DNA of 64,000 bases from contig CP073214.1 of the NCBI GenBank assembly GCA_020342235.1, forward strand, positions 434,001 through 498,000. Direction: 5' to 3'. Below are positions 31,101 through 38,964 of the stretch, one piece after another (the stretch's first letter is position 1; the number at the start of each line of letters is the position of its first letter). Source of the stretch: Saccharomycopsis phalli. Taxonomy: Eukaryota > Ascomycota > Saccharomycetes > Ascoideales > Saccharomycopsidaceae. The notes beneath the pieces were generated by a model that worked only from the letters and a program-made list of their open reading frames with translations, ran no database searches and was not told the DNA's origin. Position numbers and translations under genes: made by a program.

Positions 31101-31842
31101 ATATCAATTGGTTATTAGGAGCTGTAGCAATATTGAGGAACTTTGAATACAATTCGTCAGTCTGTCTATCATCATTTGCCACTTGCTTAACCGGAATCAT
31201 CCGGTCCTGCACGTTTTCTACTACAGTGACATTCTCACCGTCAGCATATGCCTCTAATTCAAGCAAACTGTTAGCTATCAAATCATTCAAGTGGTTTATT
31301 TCTTCTCGATGGAATACTGGCTGCACATTGACTGTAGTCAGTAAGAAGATTTCCTTCATGTGACTTTTTGACCGTTTATCCCACTTCTTTAAAATCTTTC
31401 TGAACCCGGTCTCATTCAACTCCACAAATTGGGATAGCTGGTCAATTTTCTTGGTGAAAACCTTGAGGTTTGCATACAAAGTTTGAAACGTAATCGAGCT
31501 GTTCTGTGACCCACTATCCTTGACAGGAGAGCTTCTAGACGTGAGCATTTGATTTTTCTTATTGATCAAAATGTCCAATTTAACTTTCAAGTCAGCCTGC
31601 TTCTCTAAGTAGAATTCATTAACTTTGTCAAGCTCTCGTTCCACTCGAAAGAAGAAGGTAGACTTGTTATCCTGGAGAAGCTTCTCAATCTGCTGGTCAT
31701 TATAGTCGATAATAGTTCTGTCTGAGCTATCAATGGTCGCAAGCTGTTTAATAAGCTTCTTTAGCCCCCTATAGTTGATAAAATGTCCCAAATAATCAGG
31801 AAGTTCTAACTGCTTTGACTCAAGAGTCTTTCCAAACTTCAT
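28177..31842 (-). CDS. PHO81: SPX-ankyrin-pseudo-GDPD regulator of the phosphate pathway (Pho81/NUC-2)
   Basis: A 1221-residue protein (S. cerevisiae 1178). The N-terminal SPX domain (MKFGKTLESKQLELPDYLGHFINYRGLKKLIKQL; helices to ~200) binds inositol pyrophosphates. About six ankyrin repeats follow at ~370-600 (KTALHYAAQYGKIDLLMLLVDRA, GYTPLNFACKYGNNDILKVLLEHE, WTPIFYAAYHGHARTTRELIKYG). The C-terminal third resembles a GDPD fold (LKINIYLLKDGTPIICPK) but has no HRG catalytic motif. This separates Pho81 from the enzyme Gde1. Pho81 inhibits the Pho80-Pho85 cyclin kinase when phosphate is scarce. A Pho4-type site, GCACGTGGG, lies 67 bp upstream, matching autoregulation known for PHO81. Confidence 0.92.
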   Translation of the reverse strand: MKFGKTLESKQLELPDYLGHFINYRGLKKLIKQLATIDSSDRTIIDYNDQQIEKLLQDNKSTFFFRVERELDKVNEFYLEKQADLKVKLDILINKKNQMLTSRSSPVKDSGSQNSSITFQTLYANLKVFTKKIDQLSQFVELNETGFRKILKKWDKRSKSHMKEIFLLTTVNVQPVFHREEINHLNDLIANSLLELEAYADGENVTVVENVQDRMIPVKQVANDDRQTDELYSKFLNIATAPNNQLILLNNWLSELKDFSDGEKLTRVFFWAIAASFEDVYLINFYNHFKQHIDLNYIDIYTSRTFLHQISLVNGRRLRKQTTAKTTLGLEKKDETKASAQESTDNFSRFFLARLLLIDEKNNNHFLTLKDNNSKTALHYAAQYGKIDLLMLLVDRAPESLSVFDNHTMTPLLLAIKYNHLSCVKYLLSNEHNKKFSKEPSSGYTPLNFACKYGNNDILKVLLEHETIIDRNTQTIEGLLPLHIIASSGHYKAVELLVNFGKLNPNCLCTSNSWTPIFYAAYHGHARTTRELIKYGAIPDIVDNRNYSPLFYAAYYGHVNVLNILFHSIDFTNSNVPLTISNLKQQNYINNGAPASTSPSSGLLKTLSAKKSYDDSPIFGHHKVSNSVSLPSTESYLLASTTEHLSDKIKLDAIPSLSLPPPIIPLRKYGHNFLEKKTSLQIFFYPGTSSIKLFNSSKRQQTAMTSRDDSPDDECDIPLNPGRITISSDCPGIIPRNLLLPIDEKENFVNFQITELTSDFSIDFELFPTFGTKIIAKTTALSNVFLNNKSFMSDDSGRVTLPLFDSRLKNIGELTFKFQIIYSYCGTPLEISKYETYWKSTNSNDQEFGEDSRFTSMLSFVAASSLLGDYLKINIYLLKDGTPIICPKNYITIENGIDISLLNLNQQELFSLISKSHQLPDIKKTLSSLGERYRESPGESSRKQLLKKINELLCELYLPLELILEYLPIEVSINFDVLYPTNYELNHFFTILSTKNDHFEDININNFVDRILTILFSHIRLLSATKRSIVFSSFNPIMCKILNWKQPNFPVFFSMGGCTFKLVANNFEATSANGFSFRSLPDSRGPSTVSDVPSYEDDANNEEDLLEIQDNDEEICTRSVEEAIRFASVNNLIGIILPLKLLTLIPDLSGSIRSRGLILVGCRNESHQFGGQLFEQLPVESASEPNPITDFEDIEINDYSKANVNGIRTNNILEFQGSIDM

Positions 31843-31908
31843 TTCCGATTGTAAGTAAAGGGAAGTTTGGTCAGATTTGAGTGCCTGAAGCGGAAATCAT
31901 CGATTAGA

Positions 31909-31917
31909 GCACGTGGG
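31909..31917. promoter_or_regulatory. Pho4-type binding site upstream of PHO81
   Basis: GCACGTGGG (31909-31917) matches the high-affinity Pho4 consensus. It lies 67 bp upstream of the PHO81 start codon and 42 bp from the divergent hypothetical gene. In S. cerevisiae PHO81 is itself a Pho4 target; transfer of that rule to this species is inference. Confidence 0.6.
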
Positions 31918-31958
31918 TGTATTCCCAAAGTTTACCATTCTAGTTTGGTCAGTGCGTT

Positions 31959-32765
31959 ATGAGCTACTTGAAATTCTTGAATAAAGCGGTAACTAGCTGT
32001 TTTTTAATAGAGGATAGGCTATTATTTGGCTCTCCTGTTGCCTCAAATTTTATTTTTGAGAGCTTGGACAAAAAGCATTTGGTGGGCGTAAACCAAGAGC
32101 GATTTTCTGAATTTTACAAGCAGGCCTTTAAAGAATTTGAATTTAAATCAGCAGATCAGAATTTGAAACAGCGCACTAATATACTAAAGAGCATACTAGG
32201 CCAACATACAAATGTGGACTTGTACTCTGTAATTCGGGAAAGTTTCATTGAGTATATAAAAGAGAGCTGTCAACAGCTTGGAAATACAATAATTAACAGC
32301 AATTGCCAATTCAGAGTATTAAACACAGGATACTGGAAGGAATTTGGGGTTGTTAATGTAGATCACATAAGGCTGATATATAGTGGTGGCTTGTTAGGCC
32401 GGCTACTTTGTGATTTAAAATATACTTCCGTAATTGGCAGTACTGGAAAGAAGGACAAAGGGAAAATCAAAGAGGTAATGGACAAGGACCCAGGTGCAGT
32501 GAACTGGATAATATATAATGATATTTTACTAAATGTGAACGCCGGGAAGTTGACCAGACTCCACAATGCCAGAGGCATCTTTGTAAGGAACATGGTGAAG
32601 GAAAGCGGCGAGGATTTAGGCAATATACCCGAACTTAAACACCCATTCAGCGACGATAATAGCAAGATTATAGCGAATAGGTTGAACAGGTTGGAGAGTG
32701 TGCGAGTGAATGATATTGGAGAATTAAATACGTTGATACGGTACATTGAACATAACGAATTATAG
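31959..32765 (+). CDS. Hypothetical protein, no family recognised
   Basis: A 268-residue soluble, Asn/Lys-rich protein from the ATG at 31959. Residues 125-145 (FRVLNTGYWKEFGVVNVDHIRL) and ~185-205 (AVNWIIYNDILLNVNAGKLTRL) look like folded helical elements. No signal peptide, membrane helix or metal motif is visible. Its position divergent from PHO81, intact 800-nt frame and balanced composition argue for a real gene. The function is unknown. Confidence 0.6.
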   Translation: MSYLKFLNKAVTSCFLIEDRLLFGSPVASNFIFESLDKKHLVGVNQERFSEFYKQAFKEFEFKSADQNLKQRTNILKSILGQHTNVDLYSVIRESFIEYIKESCQQLGNTIINSNCQFRVLNTGYWKEFGVVNVDHIRLIYSGGLLGRLLCDLKYTSVIGSTGKKDKGKIKEVMDKDPGAVNWIIYNDILLNVNAGKLTRLHNARGIFVRNMVKESGEDLGNIPELKHPFSDDNSKIIANRLNRLESVRVNDIGELNTLIRYIEHNEL

Positions 32766-33137
32766 ATTATTATCATAATCCTAGTCGTAATTATGTCAAA
32801 CCTTCAACTGTGGATGATATCCCACACCAATATAGAAACAAAAGGAAATAAATTACTGTATTACTGTATTTGGAATGCGCATTTGCCAATATTTCCCCGC
32901 TTCTTATACAAATATTATTATTTCTCATACAATTTGATATCCCTGAGCCTGATCATATAAATATATAAGGAAACCAGTAAAACTGCCACTTTGTTATTCT
33001 ACTCTTGTGATACAGTGCTATTTTTGGATATACAAAATTGCCTGACAAAAAAATACACTCTGCAAGTGGGCTGGAAAAAAATCTGTACATAAATATATCC
33101 CTGCGGATTAGTTCTTTTGACAGCCAAAAGTATCGAT
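32766..33137. other. AT-rich intergenic region
   Basis: 372 bases between a 3' end and the MAM3-like start. It contains AT-rich runs and no convincing frame or RNA. It probably holds the terminator of the hypothetical gene and the MAM3-like promoter. Confidence 0.5.
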
Positions 33138-34637
33138 ATGATTCGGAATAATCCCACATACTTGAATAAACTTGTATTGACATTTTCATTAATTCCGAAG
33201 TTAATCACTGCCTTGCCTGGTGTTTTACTTGAGCGTCAAATTCATACACAAAAGGAGCATCTCGAGCCCATCTCGGCTGAACAATGGTGGTTTTCCATGT
33301 TCTTCTCCATGTTCTTAGTTCTCCTAGGTGGTGTTTTTGCTGGTCTTACTATAGCATTGATGGGTCAAGATGAAGTTAACTTGAAAGTTATAGAAAATTC
33401 GGGTGAAAAGCATGAACGGCGATATGCAAAAACTGTCCTTGAGTTGATTGGCAAAAGTAAGCACTGGGTGCTTGTAACCCTTTTATTGGCCAATGTCATA
33501 ACCAATGAGACTTTGCCTATTGTTTTGCACAAATGTACCGGTGGAGGCTTATCGGCAGTTGTGAGTTCTACTGCTGCGATTGTCATCTTTGGAGAGGTCA
33601 TCCCGCAATCCATTTGTGTGCGATATGGATTGCAAATTGGGTCATATTTTGCTCCCTTTGTGCTATTTTTAATGTATTGTCTATATCCGATTGCCTATCC
33701 GACTGCTCTTTTGTTGGATAAGTTACTTGGAGAAGACCATGGGACTCTATATAAAAAGGCAGGTTTGAAGACATTGGTGACGTTACACCAAACTCTGGGA
33801 GTGGAGAGATTGACTTCTGATGAAGTTACGATTATTTCCTCTGTGTTGGACTTGAAGGAAAAGGAGGTCGGCTCCATAATGACCCCAATGGAAGATATCT
33901 TTACGCTTCCTTCCAACTGTATTCTTGACGAAGAGATGATAAGGAAGATATTTAATACGGGGTTTTCCAGAGTGCCAATCTACTCGCCAAACGAGCCAGA
34001 TAATTTCATTGGAATGTTACTTGTGAGAATTCTCATTAATTATGATCCCGAGGATGCAGTTGAGGTTTCCAAGTTCCCGTTGGCTACGCTTCCAGAGACT
34101 CCCCCAGAAACTACGTGCTTGAACATTTTGAATTACTTTCAGGAAGGAAAGTCGCACATGGTTCTTGTTAGTCGAGAGCCAGGCAAGTCTCGTGGGGCTC
34201 TTGGGATTTTAACCTTGGAGGATGTAATTGAAGAGTTGATTGGCGAGGAGATTGTGGACGAGTCGGACATCTATGTGGACATTCATAAAGCTATTAAGAG
34301 AAGTCAGCCCGGACCGCTTTCGAGAAAGCACTTGACTCCATACTTCCACTCGTTGGTGAATAACTCTAGAAGGTCGGCTGACGAGAGTGAGCTATTGGTT
34401 GGAACACAACTGGAGAACAATGGCAATGTCTCATATGGAAGTATTAACGAGCCGGTAACAGAGGTTGTCAGCGATGTTGTCAAGGCGCCTCGTACCAAGG
34501 AATTGCAAAGTATATTCAAACCGAGTAATCCGGCGAAAAACCCGCTTAATACTACCAAGTCATTTGTCACTATCAAACGGACTCCGTCAAACAGCTTGAA
34601 GAATAGTAATAATAGTAGTAATAGTAATAATAATTAA
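33138..34637 (+). CDS. MAM3: CNNM/CorC-family membrane protein (Mam3-like)
   Basis: A 499-residue protein with a DUF21/CNNM transmembrane domain (WWFSMFFSMFLVLLGGVFAGLTIALMG, WVLVTLLLANVITNETLPIVL, VVSSTAAIVIFGEVIPQSIC). A paired CBS module follows (GSIMTPMEDIFTLPSN, FSRVPIYSPNEPDNFIGMLLVR, RGALGILTLEDVIEELIGEEIVDESD). In S. cerevisiae Mam3 is a vacuolar membrane protein linked to metal (Mn, Mg) handling and mitochondrial morphology. The C-terminus is low in complexity and ends in an Asn/Ser tract encoded by AAT/AGT triplet repeats. It is shorter than S. cerevisiae Mam3 (706), mainly in the tail. The ATG at 33138 follows a non-ATG upstream frame. Confidence 0.9.
   Translation: MIRNNPTYLNKLVLTFSLIPKLITALPGVLLERQIHTQKEHLEPISAEQWWFSMFFSMFLVLLGGVFAGLTIALMGQDEVNLKVIENSGEKHERRYAKTVLELIGKSKHWVLVTLLLANVITNETLPIVLHKCTGGGLSAVVSSTAAIVIFGEVIPQSICVRYGLQIGSYFAPFVLFLMYCLYPIAYPTALLLDKLLGEDHGTLYKKAGLKTLVTLHQTLGVERLTSDEVTIISSVLDLKEKEVGSIMTPMEDIFTLPSNCILDEEMIRKIFNTGFSRVPIYSPNEPDNFIGMLLVRILINYDPEDAVEVSKFPLATLPETPPETTCLNILNYFQEGKSHMVLVSREPGKSRGALGILTLEDVIEELIGEEIVDESDIYVDIHKAIKRSQPGPLSRKHLTPYFHSLVNNSRRSADESELLVGTQLENNGNVSYGSINEPVTEVVSDVVKAPRTKELQSIFKPSNPAKNPLNTTKSFVTIKRTPSNSLKNSNNSSNSNNN
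34603..34636 (+). repeat. AAT/AGT trinucleotide repeat in the MAM3-like tail
   Basis: Repeated AAT and AGT triplets encode a short Asn/Ser tract just before the stop codon. Confidence 0.75.
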
Positions 34638-35061
34638 ATGTTGATTTAGGCCCGCTTGCCAAATGCGTAGAAAAGGAGTCTGCATCACATGCTGTCATAG
34701 TCTGAAACATGCTCAAAAACTTGGCAAGTTGGAAGCTACTTAGTGTTGTTTTAGCAAATTTCCTCGATCGTAAATCATCAACTCCTTCTAACGTTAGTGT
34801 GTAGCGGTGTTCACCATACCGCCCAGTCTAGACCGATTGAACGCGCTTGGTGGGACGCATAGCGATGCAAGCACACGGAAATAGACCGCACTATACTAAA
34901 CTAAGGCGAAAATTTGCTAAATGCGATCCACGGATGAGATAGGGTCGTGTTATATTTCCAAGGCTAGCCAAACACTTTGTCCTTTTTCATAATTGAATTC
35001 ATTACAACCTTTACCAGTCATTCGTTTAGTATATTTATAGGTAACTGAGTTGTTGGTCGTT
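34638..35061. other. Intergenic region with a hairpin-rich island
   Basis: 424 bases before the SKG6-like gene. The central 170 bases (34751-34920) are more GC-rich than the surroundings. They are bounded by an 11-bp inverted repeat and contain several perfect short palindromes. No coding frame or tRNA fold was found. See the separate entry. Confidence 0.5.
34751..34920. ncRNA. Candidate structured RNA (unassigned family)
   Basis: Bounded by TTAGCAAATTT (34751-34761) and its exact reverse complement AAATTTGCTAA (34910-34920). Inside are the palindrome CTAACGTTAG (34788-34797), a GCGGT/ACCGC stem (34804-34822), GTCTAGAC (34826-34833) and a GCAT/ATGC hairpin (34857-34868). The closed-stem layout suggests a folded transcript, but no snRNA, snoRNA, RNase P or SRP motif was recognised and the strand is unknown. 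It could be a chance structure or a regulatory palindrome cluster. Confidence 0.25.
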
Positions 35062-36966
35062 ATGCCCAGTATTATCACCCTTCTAAAAAGGTCGTGTGAT
35101 GCAAATGGAAACTGTGAGAAGAATGACGGTGGATTCAACACGTCCATGGCCGTAGGGCTTGCCGTTGGTGCTCCCATTGTATTCTTCGGCGTGATTTTGG
35201 CGGTGATGCTCTTCAAGAATTACCGAATCAACAAGAACGAGGCAGAGGACTTTGAAAAGGACGCGAGATTCGCAGTCGAAGAGACAGACTTGCCCGACTA
35301 TCCGGATCATGATTATTATGCCAAAGAGGCCGGGATCTTGAATCCAAAAATGAAGGCTACTGTGGACCGAAATAAGGAGATGAAAATGTCCAAGACAGAG
35401 CTATTGGATGTTTCGGCCCCAAGAATAAACCCAGCTGGTGATACTGCCTCCATCAGCAGTGGTCTGTCCATGGCCCAGACAATTCAGAAGCATCCTCAGT
35501 TGGATAGTATTGTTCTTCCGTTTGAAGGTGAGCGGCACAATTCCCATGGATTAGACCAGTATGCCAGAATCTTGGGAACAGACTACAAGGCTTACAATCC
35601 AGTTATCAAGCCTTCCGTTAGTAGATCTTCTTCATCGACTGACGTGACCAGCACACCTAGTCTTAGAAAGGACAAGGATGACAGCGAATACGAAAGCAGT
35701 ACTTTGAATGACCCAATGAGCAAATTGCCAAGTCCAAGTGAAGAGTTGTTCCCAAACCCACCTAGTGAGCCAAAGAGCAGCAGCTTAAGACACGAGGTCA
35801 CCAACAGCAACACGCATTATGTAACTCAATACCCAGAGTATGAGTCTGAGGATCCCGAGCCTCGTGCTGAGCCGCAATTGTCGCCAAATGTGGATCGATT
35901 TTCTAGGTTCGACGACTTTGAAGACAGCGACTTGACCGAGGAAGAGAAGGAGAAGATTAGAAGAACCAATAGTGTCTACAAGGTCTATTTTGAAAGAAAT
36001 CCTTCCGTGAAGGATCCACATGACAGAGCACAATTTGATAGCGAGAACCAGGCAGAGTTGCCAAACATCAATGAATCATATTCCAAAGAAGACATTGAAG
36101 AAGACGCATCTGAAGATATTCGCTTAAGAAGGTTGACTCACGCCACCACTGCTTCGTCGTTTTATGACAGTCCTATACAGACCAACTTTGACCACAATTT
36201 GCCAGAACGAATCGATGAGAACACTGAAGTCCAAGAGTTCCATCCAGCTGCTTCAAGCAAGAACTTGGAACCAGTGGTCCAGCATACTCAAATCCAGAAT
36301 TATGACCAGGTATCCCCTGACGATCACTTGCAAGTAAGTGGCCGACGCCCTCCACAAAATCACTCACCAAAACAGCCACATCATCCACATCATTCACCTC
36401 AACATCAAATACATCATTCACCTCAAAATCAACCACAACCCCGTCAACATCAACAGCCTCATGCCCAAGTTCAACAAGAACCTCCATCACTGCGCCCAGC
36501 ACCGGCTCCAGTTGCGCTTGAGCCTCTTCAGAAGCTTCCTACTGCATCGGGATTGGGTGACGGTACAGATTTTTCCAATTTCGAAACTTCCAAAAAGCCA
36601 AATGTCAAAGCCAGACAGTTGGTCAAACCTTTCAATCCTTTGGAGCATTCTGATGCCTGGTCTCCAAATCCTTCGGCTCCTGCCAATATTCCAAACACTC
36701 AGTCCAACAGCAATTCCCCAGTGACTAACACAAGTACCAAAAAAGCACCTTCTGCTTCGATGGTCAGCCGTTCTAGTATCCTGATGTTGAATACCGTGGA
36801 CTTGTGTACTGGAAAGAAGTTCAGACCAGCCGGAAGAAATGTGACTCCACATAATCAGCGCATTCCCCAGCAACTTGCTCAGACTGCCCCACAGGCAGTG
36901 AAAGGCGGGCCAAAGGGAAGCTCCAAAGAACTAAGAAAGATCCTTGATGATCCTATGTTCAAGTAG
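35062..36966 (+). CDS. SKG6: Single-pass membrane polarity protein (Skg6/Tos2-like)
   Basis: A 634-residue protein with a short lumenal N-terminus containing two Cys (SCDANGNC). One membrane helix follows (~residues 29-52, MAVGLAVGAPIVFFGVILAVMLF). The rest is a long cytosolic region that begins with an acidic motif (DLPDYPDHDYYAKEAGILNPKM), as in Skg6/Tos2-type proteins. The remainder is Ser/Pro-rich, with a His/Gln/Pro-rich stretch around 430-480. It ends with a conserved-looking block (SMVSRSSILMLNTVDLCTGKKFRPAGR). S. cerevisiae relatives sit at bud sites and interact with polarity and cytokinesis proteins. The assignment is by architecture and the juxtamembrane motif. Confidence 0.65.
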   Translation: MPSIITLLKRSCDANGNCEKNDGGFNTSMAVGLAVGAPIVFFGVILAVMLFKNYRINKNEAEDFEKDARFAVEETDLPDYPDHDYYAKEAGILNPKMKATVDRNKEMKMSKTELLDVSAPRINPAGDTASISSGLSMAQTIQKHPQLDSIVLPFEGERHNSHGLDQYARILGTDYKAYNPVIKPSVSRSSSSTDVTSTPSLRKDKDDSEYESSTLNDPMSKLPSPSEELFPNPPSEPKSSSLRHEVTNSNTHYVTQYPEYESEDPEPRAEPQLSPNVDRFSRFDDFEDSDLTEEEKEKIRRTNSVYKVYFERNPSVKDPHDRAQFDSENQAELPNINESYSKEDIEEDASEDIRLRRLTHATTASSFYDSPIQTNFDHNLPERIDENTEVQEFHPAASSKNLEPVVQHTQIQNYDQVSPDDHLQVSGRRPPQNHSPKQPHHPHHSPQHQIHHSPQNQPQPRQHQQPHAQVQQEPPSLRPAPAPVALEPLQKLPTASGLGDGTDFSNFETSKKPNVKARQLVKPFNPLEHSDAWSPNPSAPANIPNTQSNSNSPVTNTSTKKAPSASMVSRSSILMLNTVDLCTGKKFRPAGRNVTPHNQRIPQQLAQTAPQAVKGGPKGSSKELRKILDDPMFK

Positions 36967-37158
36967 TGTATTTGTTTTTTTGTTTTTTATTATTCATCTC
37001 AGAGCACTAGCGGCTCTATGCATCGCATCTTGTGACTACTTCCATTTCATATTACCTTTATACAGACACGCTTCAGTGTAATGATACATCAATTATACAA
37101 ACTTTCCGCCCAAACAGCAATGTATTCGTTTCTTATAAAAATATTTTCTCTTCGCCTT

Positions 37159-37710
37159 TTATACCAATTCAAAATCATCAACCTTATTTCTAAACTTGGC
37201 AATGTTCTTTTTAATCTTACTCTCGTTAGCCCATGTCAAGTAATCTTCCAAGTCTCGCGTAACTAAAAATGCAGGGTCGGTAATGATATCTGGCCCGACC
37301 CGAACATGACCCTGCTCAATGAACTTCACCGCGTCGGAAATAGACTCTGCCATCTTTAGTCTTTGCATCACCACTCCTATTCTTCGTCTACAAAGAGCAG
37401 CCACGGTCACTGAGTTCTCCAAGGACGACACTTTCGTCTTGCTGTTGATCACTCCCATGGCATACAACTTCTCCAACAAGAACTGTTCATGCTTTATTCT
37501 TACAGGGTCATTCGGCTGCAATAGCGATAATTTTCTAGCCAACTTCCGCACCTCTCCACATATCTGATTATATTTGTGATAGTCTTCCCGGTTCTGAACA
37601 TGGTATCGTCTCATGACTTCGACATCTCGATGGCCCTGGTCCAGTTTCCAGTCAAAGAAGTCGACCTTCTTGAGCAATTTTTGCTCATGATGCTTGAGCT
37701 TTCTAACCAT
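37159..37710 (-). CDS. IMP3: U3 snoRNP protein Imp3
   Basis: A 183-residue protein, MVRKLKHHEQKLLKKVDFFDW, identical in length to S. cerevisiae Imp3. An S4 RNA-binding motif occupies about residues 107-160 (LCRRRIGVVMQRLKMAESISDAVKFIEQGHVRVGPDIITDPAFLV). Imp3 helps U3 pair with pre-rRNA in the small-subunit processome. An RRPE-like AAAAATTTT at 37737-37745 lies 27 bp upstream. It is divergent from MRPL6, with 135 bp between starts. Confidence 0.97.
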   Translation of the reverse strand: MVRKLKHHEQKLLKKVDFFDWKLDQGHRDVEVMRRYHVQNREDYHKYNQICGEVRKLARKLSLLQPNDPVRIKHEQFLLEKLYAMGVINSKTKVSSLENSVTVAALCRRRIGVVMQRLKMAESISDAVKFIEQGHVRVGPDIITDPAFLVTRDLEDYLTWANESKIKKNIAKFRNKVDDFELV

Positions 37711-37845
37711 TATTCACAAGTCTGCCTGGTATAAAAAAAAATTTTGAGATGATGTCACATGATCACTGCTGCACTCTTTTTTTGTCCGGGTAAATTGACT
37801 GGGTGCTGAAAATTGTTCAATACCAGTAGCCTTGTATCGGTCACC

Positions 37846-38520
37846 ATGTTGCCAAAACTACCTGGCATGAATAGCATATTTATAAGATCTCTTTCGAGCA
37901 CGAGATCTGTGTTATCGCATATTGGATCATCGCCAGTCTACCTTTCTTCCGAAGTTCTGTGCGTTGTGGAACAAATCTCCGATCCAAAGGTTATTGTAAA
38001 AGGGAAGTATAGAATAAACCTCTCGCAAAATATTAAAATCAAGGGGCCAAGAGGGGAATTGGATTTGGTTGTTCCTGACTTTGTTAATATTGACCAATCT
38101 TCAAAAGATAAATTGCATGTCTCGGTGAATGACACAACCGAGAGAACCCAACGGTCCATGTGGGGTACTGTTGCTTCTATTCTTAATAACAACGTCACTG
38201 GGGTCACGGAGGGTCACTTGTCTATCTTGAAATTAGTTGGTACTGGGTACAGAGCTTCTGTGATAGATAATCCAGACACTGGCAAGAAGTTTGTCAGCAT
38301 GAAGGTCGGTGCGTCGGTGCAACAGGGATTGGATGTTCCAGACGGAATAACTGCGACTTCGCCGGTTCCTGCTCGTGTAATTATTGAGGGAATTAATAAG
38401 CAGCAGGTGAAGTTGTTTGCTGCCAATTTACGAAAGTTTCATCCACCAGAGCCTTACAAGGGAAAGGGTATTTATGTGGACAATGAGACAATTAAAATCA
38501 AGGAGAAGAAAATCAAATAG
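37846..38520 (+). CDS. MRPL6: Mitochondrial large-subunit ribosomal protein uL6m
   Basis: A 224-residue protein with a presequence-like start (MLPKLPGMNSIFIRSLSSTRSVLSHIG). The duplicated uL6 fold follows: INLSQNIKIKGPRGELDLVVPDFV in copy 1, LVGTGYRASVIDNPDTGKKFVSMKVGAS in copy 2, and the closing LRKFHPPEPYKGKGIYVDNETIKIKEKK. The P-P-E-P-Y-K-G-K-G-I motif is the uL6 rRNA-binding signature. The protein acts in the mitochondrial ribosome. Confidence 0.96.
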   Translation: MLPKLPGMNSIFIRSLSSTRSVLSHIGSSPVYLSSEVLCVVEQISDPKVIVKGKYRINLSQNIKIKGPRGELDLVVPDFVNIDQSSKDKLHVSVNDTTERTQRSMWGTVASILNNNVTGVTEGHLSILKLVGTGYRASVIDNPDTGKKFVSMKVGASVQQGLDVPDGITATSPVPARVIIEGINKQQVKLFAANLRKFHPPEPYKGKGIYVDNETIKIKEKKIK

Positions 38521-38964
38521 GCTGGGTAACGATACATATGTACGTCAACATCGTGTTAATAGTAAGACTGATCTGAATGTAGAAGGCAAGCGACCTTGTT
38601 TTTTATAGTGATGCTCTTTTGTCATTAAGTGCTATTGGGTAGTTGCTTCTAGTGGTGAGACTTTTTTTTGCTTCTTTTAGAGTCATGGTTACAATCTACC
38701 TTGTAAAGTTGAAATTGTTTATACACATTTAAAGGGCTGTCTTCCTCCACTCAGTCAGCAGAGCTGCCCTTTGTTTTTAGACGGCGAAATATCAATCATC
38801 CTTGGTTGGGACCTACTAATGCCATTGCCAACAAATAAATATTATTATATTATTGGCATCGTCGCTGGCAACATCTCTCACTTGGATGCTGCTGGATGCA
38901 GTCTCAGTGACGGGTAACACTGTTATAATTTTTCAGTGGAGCTTCGTTGATTTGGTACTGGGCA
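38521..38964. other. Intergenic region between MRPL6 and MRPL9
   Basis: 444 bases with no supported frame. One hairpin (AAAGGGC at 38731-38737 with GCCCTTT at 38766-38772) is followed by a T run, an arrangement seen in small RNA 3' ends. No snoRNA boxes were confirmed. Confidence 0.4.

Noticed and set aside
34804-34905. tRNA-like A-box and B-box resemblance on the minus strand in the hairpin-rich island
   Set aside because: A GTTCAATC-like B-box exists but the T stem does not pair and no acceptor stem could be formed, so it is not a tRNA.
38607-38613. C-box-like GTGATGC after MRPL6 suggesting a C/D snoRNA
   Set aside because: The last C-box base does not match, no correctly placed D box follows, and no terminal stem was seen.
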